The notes beneath the pieces are model-generated. The model was not told the origin of the DNA, did not search any database, and worked only from the letters and a program-made list of their open reading frames with translations. Shown one piece after another: positions 1-7,878 of a DNA stretch of 64,000 nt. Source of the DNA: Massilia sp. Root418 (GTDB taxonomy: Bacteria; Pseudomonadota; Gammaproteobacteria; Burkholderiales; Burkholderiaceae_D); the NCBI RefSeq assembly GCF_001425265.1, contig NZ_LMEC01000025.1, positions 62,305 to 126,304 on the forward strand, given 5' to 3'. Position numbers and translations under genes: made by a program. The stretch's first letter is position 1; every line of letters starts with the position of its first letter.

Positions 1-358
1 GCGGGCCGGCGACGGCGGCGTCCACCGGCAGCAGCTCACGGTATATATCGGGATGCCGGGCGGAGCGCGGCAGGCGGCCGTCCCGCACCGCCAGGATCTG
101 ATCGAAATGGCGCCTGTAGACCGCGTCGCCGGTGGCGGCGTAGCTGCGCGCCATGCGGGTCAGCTCATCCGAGGATAGGCGCAGCTCATCGGCCAGGTAG
201 GTGGAGCGCAGGCGCATCTCGTTGGCGGCGTCGATTTTCTTCTCCGCCCGCACATAGAATACAAAGCTGGCGGCCAGCAGCAGCGACACCCCCAGCGTGA
301 GCCAGAGGTGTACGGAAAGGCGGGACAGGCGTCGGTTGGAAGCGGCCGTGCTGGGCAT
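1..358 (-). CDS. Membrane sensor protein, N-terminal part (runs off the window)
   Basis: Only the first 119 codons are present; the gene continues beyond base 1. The start ATG is at 358-356. Residues 14-34 form one hydrophobic membrane segment. It is followed by a polar region containing DELRLSSDELTRMARSY and AATGD, then an aspartate/arginine-rich stretch. In known proteins, this layout (one inner-membrane segment followed by a helical periplasmic part with 'DELR.SSDDLTRM' text) is typical of hybrid sensor histidine kinases and GGDEF sensors. No output domain lies in the window, so kinase versus cyclase cannot be decided. The gene is divergent from the DUF2807 gene; the 189-base gap shows only a poly-purine/CTGCGGGT slippage-like stretch near 370-392. 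Confidence 0.55.
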   Translation of the reverse strand, partial: MPSTAASNRRLSRLSVHLWLTLGVSLLLAASFVFYVRAEKKIDAANEMRLRSTYLADELRLSSDELTRMARSYAATGDAVYRRHFDQILAVRDGRLPRSARHPDIYRELLPVDAAVAGP

Positions 359-547
359 AGGTGATCGGGTCTGCGGGTCTGCGGGTCTGCCGTCTCGGCG
401 CGCCCATGGTATGCCTATCGTCCGGCGCGGGCAAGCGCTGTTGCAATTGGCCCCCGCGATTTTGCAGTTCGTCGCAAAATCCACCATGGCGGCGCGCGCC
501 TCACTACAATGGCCTCACTGACAACTCACTGTACTCAAGGGAATACC

Positions 548-1177
548 ATGCGCCGTCTCGTGATCCAAACCGCCATCGCCTCGCTCGCCTTTGCTTCCTT
601 CGCCCACGCCGACGAACAGGTGCGCAACCTGCAGCCATTCACCGCCATCGACAGCAAGGGCGCTTACAGCATCGTGGTGGAAGCCGGCAAAACGCAATCG
701 GTGAAAGTGTCCGGCAACGAGAAGTTCGTCAGCAACCTGGCTACCGAAGTGGTGAACGGCGAACTGAAAATTTACCACCGCGACAGCGGCTCCAAGAACA
801 CCAACGGCGAGCCGCGCATCGTGATCACGGTGCCGGCGCTGGTGAAATTCATCGGTGAAGGCGCTGGTGAGACGCAGCTGAAAAACATGGCGGGCGACCG
901 CCTCGACGTGAGCTACCAGGGCGCGGGGCGTTTCGCCGCACAGGGCAAGGTGAAGCTGCTGCGCCTGAAGGCGCAGGGCGTGGGGGAAGTGGACACCAAG
1001 GAGCTGGACACCGAGCGGGCCGACGTGAACTTCAACGGTATCGGTAATGTGAAGGTCACCGCGCGCGATACGCTGAACGCGGTGGTGAACGGCATGGGCA
1101 GCTTGAATTATTACGGCAAGCCGCGTCATGTGAACAAGACTGTCAACGGGATTGGCAACGTTACGGCCGGCGACTGA
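548..1177 (+). CDS. DUF2807 (head-GIN domain) secreted protein
   Basis: This 209-residue protein has a clear Sec signal peptide ending in FASFAHA before DEQVRNL. The body matches the DUF2807/'head GIN' pattern: an opening QPFTAIDSKGAYSIVVEAG, followed by repeating short beta strands such as GEGAGETQL, GAGRFAAQGKV, GVGEVDTKEL, GIGNVKV, GMGSLNYYGKP and GIGNVTAGD. These glycine-centred repeats predict a right-handed beta-solenoid in the periplasm or on the cell surface. The family has been called an autotransporter-adhesin head, but its biochemical role is not established. I chose the ATG at 548 because it opens the signal peptide and follows AAGGGA; an upstream in-frame ATG at 509 would add 13 residues that are not signal-like. 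The gene ends against a palindromic repeat pair. Confidence 0.85.
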   Translation: MRRLVIQTAIASLAFASFAHADEQVRNLQPFTAIDSKGAYSIVVEAGKTQSVKVSGNEKFVSNLATEVVNGELKIYHRDSGSKNTNGEPRIVITVPALVKFIGEGAGETQLKNMAGDRLDVSYQGAGRFAAQGKVKLLRLKAQGVGEVDTKELDTERADVNFNGIGNVKVTARDTLNAVVNGMGSLNYYGKPRHVNKTVNGIGNVTAGD

Positions 1178-1181
1178 GCTT

Positions 1182-1274
1182 GGCGGGTTACGGCTGCGCC
1201 TAACCCGCCCTACGGACCAGTCCACCCCACGCTGCACCTCGTAGGGCGGGTTAGCGCAAAGCGCGTAACCCGCC
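1182..1274. repeat. Head-to-head palindromic repeat pair (BIME/REP-like), copy pair 1
   Basis: Two copies of one imperfect palindrome lie here in opposite orientation. The first (1182-1215) reads GGCGGGTTA, a short stem, TAACCCGCC, then CTACGG. The second (1241-1274) is its reverse complement, CGTAGGGCGGGTTA then TAACCCGCC. Each copy can fold alone, and the two can also pair with each other. The pair fills the gap between two convergent genes (DUF2807 ending at 1177 and DUF885 ending at 1277), so it may act as a bidirectional terminator or mRNA-end stabiliser. The same element recurs at 6208-6434 and 61328-61424. Confidence 0.8.
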
Positions 1275-1276
1275 GT

Positions 1277-2557
1277 TCACCGCAGGCTGCCCGCCAGGCG
1301 CGGCGACGACAGCAACTGGCGGAACGCCGCCCAGCGCTGGGCGCGCGCCGTTTCCGGATCGGTGGACGTGGCGTGGCGCTTCACGTACTCGCCCACCAGG
1401 TCCGCGCCCACCGTGTAATTGATCACGTAGCCACGGTTCGCGTCATAAAATCGTATGCGCTGCTCGGCCTTTTCCGGCGGATACAGCAGCACATTGACCA
1501 GCCACTCCACGGTTTGCGCGCGCGTGGCCTTGCCGTCCAGGTAGGCGCGGGCGGCGTCGTTGTCGGCGTAGGCAAGCTTGCCGAACAGTTGCGTCAGCGC
1601 TGCGTATTTCTCGGCCAGCGCCGGGTCCAGCCCGGCCAGCGGATACAGCACGCCGCGCTCGAACTCCAGCCGCTCCTCCGGCGTGAACGCCATCAGGATG
1701 CCGTAGTTGGCACTGCCCTCGGCCACCAGCGACATCGGCGAATACAGTGGATAGACGCTGAACTCCTGCCAGTTCTTGCCCTTGACCAGGGTCTGCTCCA
1801 GCAGCGCGTTGTAGACGTGGTGGCCGGGGTAGCCTTCGTGGCAGCCCAGGTCCACCGCACGGTCGATGTAGATCGGGAATTCGGTATTAATCTGGATCAG
1901 GCTGTGCGCGTCGCCCTTGTACCAGTTGTAGCCGGACCAGGGCTGGTTCTGCACGAACTCCAGCACGAAGCTTTCGTTGGCCGGCATGGCGATGTACTTC
2001 GCGCTGCGCTCGCGGCAGGCGCGGATGGCCGCCTCCATCACGGGGCGCAGCTTGTCCTTGGGGATTTCAACGCGGGCACGGAACGCTTTCACGCGGTCGG
2101 CCAGCGGGCCTTCTCCGCCCAGCAGCTTGCCGATGCGGTCCTGCAGTTCCAGATAGTAGGCGCGTCCGTGCTGCGGCGCCACGGCGTTGTACATGACGGC
2201 GGTTTCCTCGTCGAAGCTGAACTTCTTCCCGCCCAGCATATCGACCCGCATCACCATGGACTGCAGCTGCTTGTCCAGGAAGGTGATGCGCAGCGCCTCG
2301 TCGGCGTCCGCGCCGGCCGGAGGCAGCGCCTTGCGCGCCGCCTCCGCCTCGCTGCGGATGGCGGCCAGGCTCAGTTTCTCCTTGACCGCCTGCTCCTGCA
2401 GCTGCGCCGGCCCGTAATAGGCGTCCACATAGGAAGCGTCGTGCTGACCCACGGCCAGCACCAGCTTCATGTAGCGTTCACCCACCTCCTGAACCGGGGC
2501 CGCCCAGGCACTGCCTGCGATCAGCATGGCCACTCCTCCCGCAAGCAGTTTCCGCAT
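1277..2557 (-). CDS. DUF885 family protein, exported
   Basis: This 426-residue protein has a signal peptide (about residues 1-20, ending SAWAA). It carries the family hallmark HEGYPGHHVYN at residues 240-250, a histidine/glutamate cluster reminiscent of gluzincin metallopeptidases. DUF885 proteins are widespread and are suspected peptidases; the substrate is unknown. The start ATG at 2557 follows AAAGGATAG at good spacing. The gene begins 10 bases after the stop of the upstream CsgG-like gene, so the two are probably one transcript. Length is somewhat shorter than the roughly 550-600 residues of many DUF885 members, but the central domain looks complete. Confidence 0.8.
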   Translation of the reverse strand: MRKLLAGGVAMLIAGSAWAAPVQEVGERYMKLVLAVGQHDASYVDAYYGPAQLQEQAVKEKLSLAAIRSEAEAARKALPPAGADADEALRITFLDKQLQSMVMRVDMLGGKKFSFDEETAVMYNAVAPQHGRAYYLELQDRIGKLLGGEGPLADRVKAFRARVEIPKDKLRPVMEAAIRACRERSAKYIAMPANESFVLEFVQNQPWSGYNWYKGDAHSLIQINTEFPIYIDRAVDLGCHEGYPGHHVYNALLEQTLVKGKNWQEFSVYPLYSPMSLVAEGSANYGILMAFTPEERLEFERGVLYPLAGLDPALAEKYAALTQLFGKLAYADNDAARAYLDGKATRAQTVEWLVNVLLYPPEKAEQRIRFYDANRGYVINYTVGADLVGEYVKRHATSTDPETARAQRWAAFRQLLSSPRLAGSLR

Positions 2558-2567
2558 GCGCTATCCT

Positions 2568-3470
2568 TTACTTTTTCTTGGTGTCCTTCTTCACAGGAGT
2601 CTTGGCCGCAGGCGCCGCCGCTGCCGGCTGCGATGCCGGCGTGGTGCCGCCCTGTACGCCCAGCGCGCCGCCGGTACCCAGGCCGCCCGCCACTTCCTGC
2701 GCCTTGTAATTGCGCACCGCTTTCACGAGCTGGTTGTACGAGTCCATGAAGGCGGCGATGAGGATTTTACCCTCAGGGGTGTTGGAATAGCCACCGGCGC
2801 CTGCGAAACCGCCCGCGAACAGGCCGCCGAACATGTTGAAGTCGAAGTTCTTGGCGCTGCCTTCGGCCGCTGCCAGCTGCACGCCGGAACGGTTGTCGAT
2901 CATGATCAGCGTGGTGGCCGCCTCGTTCGATTTCATGCCGCCAGCGACCATGCCGGCCACGCTGCCGATCAGGCCGAAGCCGCCCAGTGCGCCGCCCACG
3001 CCCGAGGTGCCCTTCTGGCTGAAGGCGATGGTGGGGCTCATGGTGTAGTCGGCGGCGACCATCTGGCCCTTGCCGAAGTTGCTGCCGCCGCGCATTTCGC
3101 CGCTCTGCTGGATGTCGCGCTCCATGTTCATGTTCTTCAGCGCGGCACCGCGCTCGACCACCACGAAGCAGTTGGACTGCTGGATCATCATGCGCAGCAC
3201 CGGCACGGTGGAACCCAGCTTGTACTGGGACAGCGCGTGGTACCACGGCGCCGACTGGTCTTCCACCACGCCCAGCGTGCCGAGCGGCTTGTCGCATTTT
3301 TCCAGCTGCGAGCTGGCGTTGGCGGCGGTAGCGCCGCCGGCGGCGCCGGTGGCGACCGTGCCGCCGCCGCCCAGCTGCGGCTGGGTGCCGGCACAGCCGG
3401 TCAAGGCCAGCGCGGCGATGGCTGCTGCGAGATATTTACCCTGGATGTGAATCGTCTTATTGGTCTTCAT
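2568..3470 (-). CDS. CsgG/HfaB-like lipoprotein
   Basis: This 300-residue protein has a lipobox LALTGC with the lipidated cysteine near residue 26, so it should be anchored in the outer membrane. The body resembles the CsgG/HfaB family: a CDKPLGTLGVVED-like opening, a region MMIQQSNCFVVVERG, a glycine-rich membrane segment, and ATTLIMIDNRSGVQLAAAEG. CsgG proteins form outer-membrane secretion pores for curli; HfaB anchors the Caulobacter holdfast. No curlin genes lie nearby, so the cargo is unknown. The C-terminus is an alanine/proline/lysine tail. I chose the ATG at 3470 because AGGGGAG precedes it; an upstream ATG at 3515 lacks such a site. The region just upstream (3510-3600) is strikingly AT-rich and probably holds the promoter. 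DUF885 follows in the same direction. Confidence 0.75.
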   Translation of the reverse strand: MKTNKTIHIQGKYLAAAIAALALTGCAGTQPQLGGGGTVATGAAGGATAANASSQLEKCDKPLGTLGVVEDQSAPWYHALSQYKLGSTVPVLRMMIQQSNCFVVVERGAALKNMNMERDIQQSGEMRGGSNFGKGQMVAADYTMSPTIAFSQKGTSGVGGALGGFGLIGSVAGMVAGGMKSNEAATTLIMIDNRSGVQLAAAEGSAKNFDFNMFGGLFAGGFAGAGGYSNTPEGKILIAAFMDSYNQLVKAVRNYKAQEVAGGLGTGGALGVQGGTTPASQPAAAAPAAKTPVKKDTKKK

Positions 3471-3597
3471 AGTGCTACTCCCCTGGTCGTTTGCGTGGGC
3501 AAAAATGCGCTTCATTTTAGTGCTGGGGAGTATATTTCAAACAACAAGTTAGATTCTATACAATTGTCACACTAGTAATTATATTTATCTATCAATC

Positions 3598-5055
3598 TTA
3601 GCGAGACGATAGGTCGCGTCTTTGCAGGCGCAGTACCAGGTTCTCGGGCGACATCACAAAGCCCATGATTTCCCCGGCCTCCGCGCCCGACGCGGTCTGC
3701 ACGGCGGCGATGTCGTAGCGCGCCAGCACCATGGCCATGGCGATCTTGATCTCCAGCAGCGCCAGATAGCGCCCGGGACAGGTGCGCGGCCCGGCGCCGA
3801 AAGGCACGCCCACCTTCTTGTCGGCGGCGACGGCGCCCTGCGCGTCCGGCAACCAGCGCTCTGGATCGAATTCGGCGGCGCGCGGAAAATGGCTGTCCGA
3901 CACCGTGTGGTGGCGCAGCACGCACCACACCAGGGCGCCCGCCTTCACTTCGATGCCCGCCACCGCCGTGTCGCGCAGCGCTTCGAGCGGCATGAAGGGC
4001 GCCACCGGCTTCAAACGCATGGCTTCCTGGATGCAGGCGTCCAGGTAGTCCAGCGCGTCCATCTGCCCGATGCTGAAGGCTGCGGGGTCCGGGGCGTGGC
4101 GCAGCACTTCCTCGCGCGCCGCCTGCATGGCGCGAGGATGGCGCTGCAGCAGGTAGAGCAGCCAGGCGATGGTGTTGGCGGTAGTGTCTTCCCCGGCCAG
4201 CAGCATGGTCGAGACATTGCCCGCCACGGAACGGTCGTCCACGCCGCTGCCCGGCTGGTCGGCGGCGGCGATCATGGCTTCCAGCAGGTTGCCGGGACGC
4301 GCCGCGCGGGCGGGATCGGCCGCCATGCGCGCGCGCGCCTGCACGATCAGCTCATCGACAGCGCTGGCCATGGCGGCCACCGAGCGGTCCAGGCGGCGGT
4401 CCTGCGGCAGCTTCACGTAGCGCCAGTAAGGGAACAGCGCAATGCTGCGGCGCGCGACGGCGGGCAGGATGTCGTCCAGGTGGCGCTGTATGGTGTCTTC
4501 GCCGCCGTCGATGGTGTTCACTTCGGTGCCGAAGGCCAGGCCGGCGATGATGTCCACCGTGTAGCGCTTCAAGTCCGCCGCCAGGTCGATTTCGCGGCCG
4601 TCCTGCGCGGCGCCGTCCCAGCGGCGCTGCAGGCGCAGCGCCACTTTCACCAGCGCGGGAAAATAGGCCTTGATGGCGTGCGGCGCGAAGCCCTGCATCA
4701 CCATGCGGCGCTGGTTGCGCCAGTCGCCGCCCTCGGCCATGAACACGCCCGGCAGGCCGCCCATTTCGTCGGACACCCTGGCCGTCACGCCGGGGCGGCG
4801 GAAGCCGTCCGGGCGGTCGCGCAGGATGGCGGCCACCGCTTCGTGGTCGGCCACTACCAGCACTTCGGTGCGGCCGAAATACACGGGGAAGAAGCTGCCG
4901 TAGCGTTGGCACCAGCGCTCGATGTCGCGGTGCACGCTCAGCGGCCGCACTTGCAGCAGATTGCCGACCAGCGGCCATGGGCGCGGTCCGGGCAGCGACG
5001 AGATCCGGCGCAGCGGCGGCTGGCCTTCGGTGGACATAGGAAGAATAGTAGACAT
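3598..5055 (-). CDS. Cytochrome P450
   Basis: The roughly 485-residue protein has all P450 landmarks: a proline-rich LPGPRPWPLVGNLL near the start, the I-helix oxygen-activation motif AGEDTTAN, the K-helix ExxR in EAMRLKP, and the heme-binding loop FGAGPRTCPGRYLA with the axial cysteine near residue 426. It should be a monooxygenase on a hydrophobic substrate. No ferredoxin or ferredoxin reductase gene lies near it, so electron donors must come from elsewhere. The open frame extends upstream to 5277, but that part overlaps the divergent gene at 5150; the ATG at 5055 (or 5037) is more plausible, although neither has a strong ribosome-binding site. The P450 subfamily cannot be assigned from the sequence alone. 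Confidence 0.92.
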   Translation of the reverse strand: MSTILPMSTEGQPPLRRISSLPGPRPWPLVGNLLQVRPLSVHRDIERWCQRYGSFFPVYFGRTEVLVVADHEAVAAILRDRPDGFRRPGVTARVSDEMGGLPGVFMAEGGDWRNQRRMVMQGFAPHAIKAYFPALVKVALRLQRRWDGAAQDGREIDLAADLKRYTVDIIAGLAFGTEVNTIDGGEDTIQRHLDDILPAVARRSIALFPYWRYVKLPQDRRLDRSVAAMASAVDELIVQARARMAADPARAARPGNLLEAMIAAADQPGSGVDDRSVAGNVSTMLLAGEDTTANTIAWLLYLLQRHPRAMQAAREEVLRHAPDPAAFSIGQMDALDYLDACIQEAMRLKPVAPFMPLEALRDTAVAGIEVKAGALVWCVLRHHTVSDSHFPRAAEFDPERWLPDAQGAVAADKKVGVPFGAGPRTCPGRYLALLEIKIAMAMVLARYDIAAVQTASGAEAGEIMGFVMSPENLVLRLQRRDLSSR

Positions 5056-5149
5056 CCTGACATCATAGCGGATCGCGCACGCCGTTGGTATGGGCCGGCG
5101 CAGCGCCGACGCTGCGCCGCTGTCCGCACGGCAGGCGTAAGATCGGCGC

Positions 5150-6199
5150 ATGGACACGCAAGCCACTCCTATCTTTGCAAGGCCGGCCAGGGCCGCGATC
5201 GCTGCCATCATCGCCTGCGCAGGCTGCAGCGCCGCTGCGGCGCAGAGCGCGGACGCCGCGCCTGTCGCCACCGTCACCGTGCCTTACACCCGGGACCCGG
5301 TGGACAAGTCCTACCGCAAGATGGTGCGCGGCATGGAGCGCTACGAACGGGCGCGCACGCTGGCGCCGCGTTCCTCGCTGCGCTTCCAGGTGTTGCCGCG
5401 CCAGCCCGGCGTGAAGCTGGACGGCGTGGCCTTGAAGGTGGTGGGCGACAGCATCGCGCTGCCCGTGCCAATGGGACCGGACCACAGTTTCACGCTGGAG
5501 CGCAACGAGCGGGCCTGGCGTGAGGATGCCGCCCTGGTGGCCAACCGCAAGACCAGCAGCATGACCTGGCGCGCCATGGTGCGCAGCATCGGCGTGCCGC
5601 CCGGTATGCGGCGGCTCGGCGATTTGCGGCTGGAGTGCCTGGTGGGCATGGAGGCGGGGCTGGTGTCGAACAATTCCGCGCTGTTCGGATGGCTGAGCGA
5701 TATGCTGGCCGATGCGGACAAGGTGTGCGCTTCGCCGGAGGGCAATTACCTGCAGTTTGCGGACCGGCCGCTGTTCGGGGTGACGCTGCATGCGAACGGC
5801 CGCTCGGTGGCGCTGCCGTTCCGCGCCCTGTACGCGGGCGGCACGCAGACCGCCGCCACCCTGCCCTATTGCGACTGCCAGGTGCTGCTGGACCGCAGCT
5901 ACTACGCGCCGATCTGGGACCGTGCCTGGCCGGACGATGCGCTGCTCAGTTTTGAGTATATGGACGAAGCCGGGCCGCCGGTGCCGCCCGGCGTGGCCAG
6001 CAAAGAAGCGGCGCGCGCGGCGCTGGGGGAGCCAGCGGCCGCGCTGCGCTTCGACAGCGGCTACGAGGTGTGGCAGTACCAGTATCCGCCCGCCTCGGGC
6101 CTGCCGAAGGGGGAGGACGGCAGGCCGCGGATGGCGGAACTGGTGCTGCTGTTCGACAGCGCCGGCACAACACTGCAATACCGGCGCCGCGAACCGTAG
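5150..6199 (+). CDS. Exported protein of unknown function with a BamE-like C-terminal stretch
   Basis: I do not recognise a named family. The 349-residue product has an N-terminal hydrophobic segment ending in AACAGCSAAAAQSA-like text (about residues 14-32), so it is exported and possibly lipidated at the cysteine. The middle has paired cysteines (YCDCQVLLDRSYYAP). The last about 70 residues, including ARAALGEPAAALRFDSGYEVWQYQY and AELVLLFDSAGTTLQY, resemble the SmpA/BamE small-protein fold in which a Gly-x-P loop is followed by a 'vWqY' strand. That similarity is by eye only. The gene is divergent from the P450 (95 bases between starts) and ends at palindromic repeat pair 2. Confidence 0.7.
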   Translation: MDTQATPIFARPARAAIAAIIACAGCSAAAAQSADAAPVATVTVPYTRDPVDKSYRKMVRGMERYERARTLAPRSSLRFQVLPRQPGVKLDGVALKVVGDSIALPVPMGPDHSFTLERNERAWREDAALVANRKTSSMTWRAMVRSIGVPPGMRRLGDLRLECLVGMEAGLVSNNSALFGWLSDMLADADKVCASPEGNYLQFADRPLFGVTLHANGRSVALPFRALYAGGTQTAATLPYCDCQVLLDRSYYAPIWDRAWPDDALLSFEYMDEAGPPVPPGVASKEAARAALGEPAAALRFDSGYEVWQYQYPPASGLPKGEDGRPRMAELVLLFDSAGTTLQYRRREP

Positions 6200-6207
6200 C
6201 GGTGCAC

Positions 6208-6434
6208 GGCGGGTTACGCGCCTTCGGCGCTAACCCGCCCTACGGATCGCCAGGACGGCGGCACCGTGGCGCCGTGATGCATGCCGGGTTGCCAGGCCGG
6301 CGGCACCGTGACGCCGTGACGCCGTGATGCACGCCAGGTTGCCACGCCGGAGGCACCGTGGCGCCGTAATGGGTTGCCAGGCCGGCGGCGCGGTGACGCC
6401 GTAGGTCGGGTTAGCGCATCGCGCGTAACCCGAC
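6208..6434. repeat. Palindromic repeat pair 2 enclosing a degenerate tandem repeat
   Basis: The left palindrome (6208-6245) reads GGCGGGTTACGCGCC, a short loop, then GGCGCTAACCCGCCCTACGG. The right one (6401-6434) is the inverted copy GTAGGTCGGGTTAGCGC...GCGCGTAACCCGAC, with a T for G change in each arm that keeps pairing. Between them (6249-6400) is a degenerate tandem array whose unit reads roughly GCCAGGCCGGCGGCACCGTG then GCGCCGTGATGC; units start near 6249, 6291, 6341 and 6378. The element sits exactly between two convergent genes (ends at 6199 and 6444). Confidence 0.75.
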
Positions 6435-6443
6435 AGCGCCGCC

Positions 6444-7865
6444 TCAGTCATTGGCCTGTGGCGAATACTTATCCGCCTGTGCCTTGGCGCCCACGCCGTG
6501 GGTGCGCACGTCGTCCGAAATCGGCAGCATGGACGCGTCCCACGCTTCCCACTGCTGCTTCAGCTCAGCCAGCCGCTCCGGATGCTTGCGCGCCAGGTTG
6601 GCGCGCTCGCGCTGGTCCTGCTCCACATTGAACAGGTACTCATTCCCGTTGATCTTCAAATACTTCCAGTCGCCCGCCCGCACCGCACGCTGCGCGTTCG
6701 CCTTGTAGCGCCAGAACAGCGTGCGCTCGGCAGGCGGCTGCTCGCCCAGCAGCACCGGCAGCAGGTTCTGCCCGTCGGACGGATAGGCCGCATCCGGCTG
6801 CGTGCCCGCCGCCGCCAGCAGGGTCGGCAGCCAGTCCATGCTGATGGCCACCTGTTTGCTCACCTGCCCGCCCTTCAGCCGCGCCGGCCAGCGCACGAGG
6901 CCGGGCACGCGGATGCCGCCTTCCAGCAGCTCGGTCTTCTGCCCGCTGAACGGCCAGGTTTTCGAAAAACGCTCGCCGCCGTTGTCGCTGGTGAAAACCA
7001 CGATGGTGTTCTCCGCCAGGCCCTGCTTCTCCAGCGCCTGCAGCACCCGGCCGATGGACGCGTCGAGCGACACCACCATCTTGGCGTAGGTGGCCAGGTC
7101 GCCGCCGTCGTAATGGAAGATGTTGTCGATCTGTTTAGCCACTTCCTCGTCCTTCGGGCCTTCCCATGGCCAGTGCGGTGCGGTGTAGTGCAGCGACAGG
7201 AAGAAGGGCTTGGACTTGTCCTGCTTCTTCACGAAGGCGGCGGCGCGCTCGCCCAGCAGGTCGGTGTAATAGCCCACTTCGTGCACCGCCACCTCGCCTT
7301 CGTACAGATCCTCCTTCACGTCCGGCCCCACGCCCGGCTTGTGGGTGAAGTAATCGATGGCGCCGCCGTAATTGCCGTAGAAGGAATCGTAGCCGCTTTT
7401 CAGCGGGCCGAAATTCGGCAGGGAGCCCAGGTGCCATTTGCCCACCAGCGCCGTGTTGTAGCCGGCCTTCTTCAGCAGCGACGGCAAGGTGGGATGCTCG
7501 GGCGGCAGGCCGACCGTTTCCGACGGGCCCGCGATCGGCTCTTCCAGGCCGCCGCGCAGGCGGTACTGGTAGCGGCCTGTGATCAGGCCGAAGCGCGTGG
7601 CCGAGCACACCGCCGAGTTGGAGTAGGCCTGCGTCAGGCGCACGCCTTGCGCGGCCAGCTTGTCCAGGTTGGGCGTGCGGAAATCGGTCTGCCCGTAGAC
7701 GCTCAGGTCGCCCCAGCCCAGGTCGTCGGCCAGGATGAAGATGACGTTGGGCTGGTTCTGCGGGCGGCCCTTGCCGGCCGCCAGCGCCAGCGATGGTGCA
7801 ACAGAAAGGGCCGACAGCCCTCCCAGGCCGGCAACGACGGCGCGGCGTTTCTTGTTGATGCTCAT
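6444..7865 (-). CDS. Type I sulfatase (arylsulfatase family), exported
   Basis: This 473-residue enzyme has a twin-arginine-like N-terminus (KKRR then a hydrophobic AVVAGLGGLSAL stretch ending ALAAG), so it is probably periplasmic. The calcium-binding ADD motif is at residues 46-48. The catalytic C-S-A-T-R is at residues 87-91; its Cys87 is the residue normally converted to formylglycine. TGRYQYRLRGG and GKWHLGS complete the active-site signature. It should hydrolyse sulfate esters. The start ATG follows GAGGAGAAC. It lies 13 bases after the stop of a TonB receptor, which follows an arylsulfotransferase gene, so all three likely form one arylsulfate uptake and turnover operon. The required maturase (formylglycine-generating enzyme or anSME) is not in the window. 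Confidence 0.92.
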   Translation of the reverse strand: MSINKKRRAVVAGLGGLSALSVAPSLALAAGKGRPQNQPNVIFILADDLGWGDLSVYGQTDFRTPNLDKLAAQGVRLTQAYSNSAVCSATRFGLITGRYQYRLRGGLEEPIAGPSETVGLPPEHPTLPSLLKKAGYNTALVGKWHLGSLPNFGPLKSGYDSFYGNYGGAIDYFTHKPGVGPDVKEDLYEGEVAVHEVGYYTDLLGERAAAFVKKQDKSKPFFLSLHYTAPHWPWEGPKDEEVAKQIDNIFHYDGGDLATYAKMVVSLDASIGRVLQALEKQGLAENTIVVFTSDNGGERFSKTWPFSGQKTELLEGGIRVPGLVRWPARLKGGQVSKQVAISMDWLPTLLAAAGTQPDAAYPSDGQNLLPVLLGEQPPAERTLFWRYKANAQRAVRAGDWKYLKINGNEYLFNVEQDQRERANLARKHPERLAELKQQWEAWDASMLPISDDVRTHGVGAKAQADKYSPQAND

Positions 7866-7878
7866 GTGTTCTCCTCGT

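Noticed and set aside
1373-2749. Long plus-strand open frame opposite the DUF885 and CsgG-like genes
   Set aside because: The translation is His/Gln/Arg/Val-rich with no domain or signal; it is the antisense shadow of the high-GC minus-strand genes.
3622-5523. 633-codon plus-strand open frame opposite the P450
   Set aside because: Low-complexity His/Ala/Gly/Arg composition without motifs. The minus-strand P450 has intact catalytic motifs.
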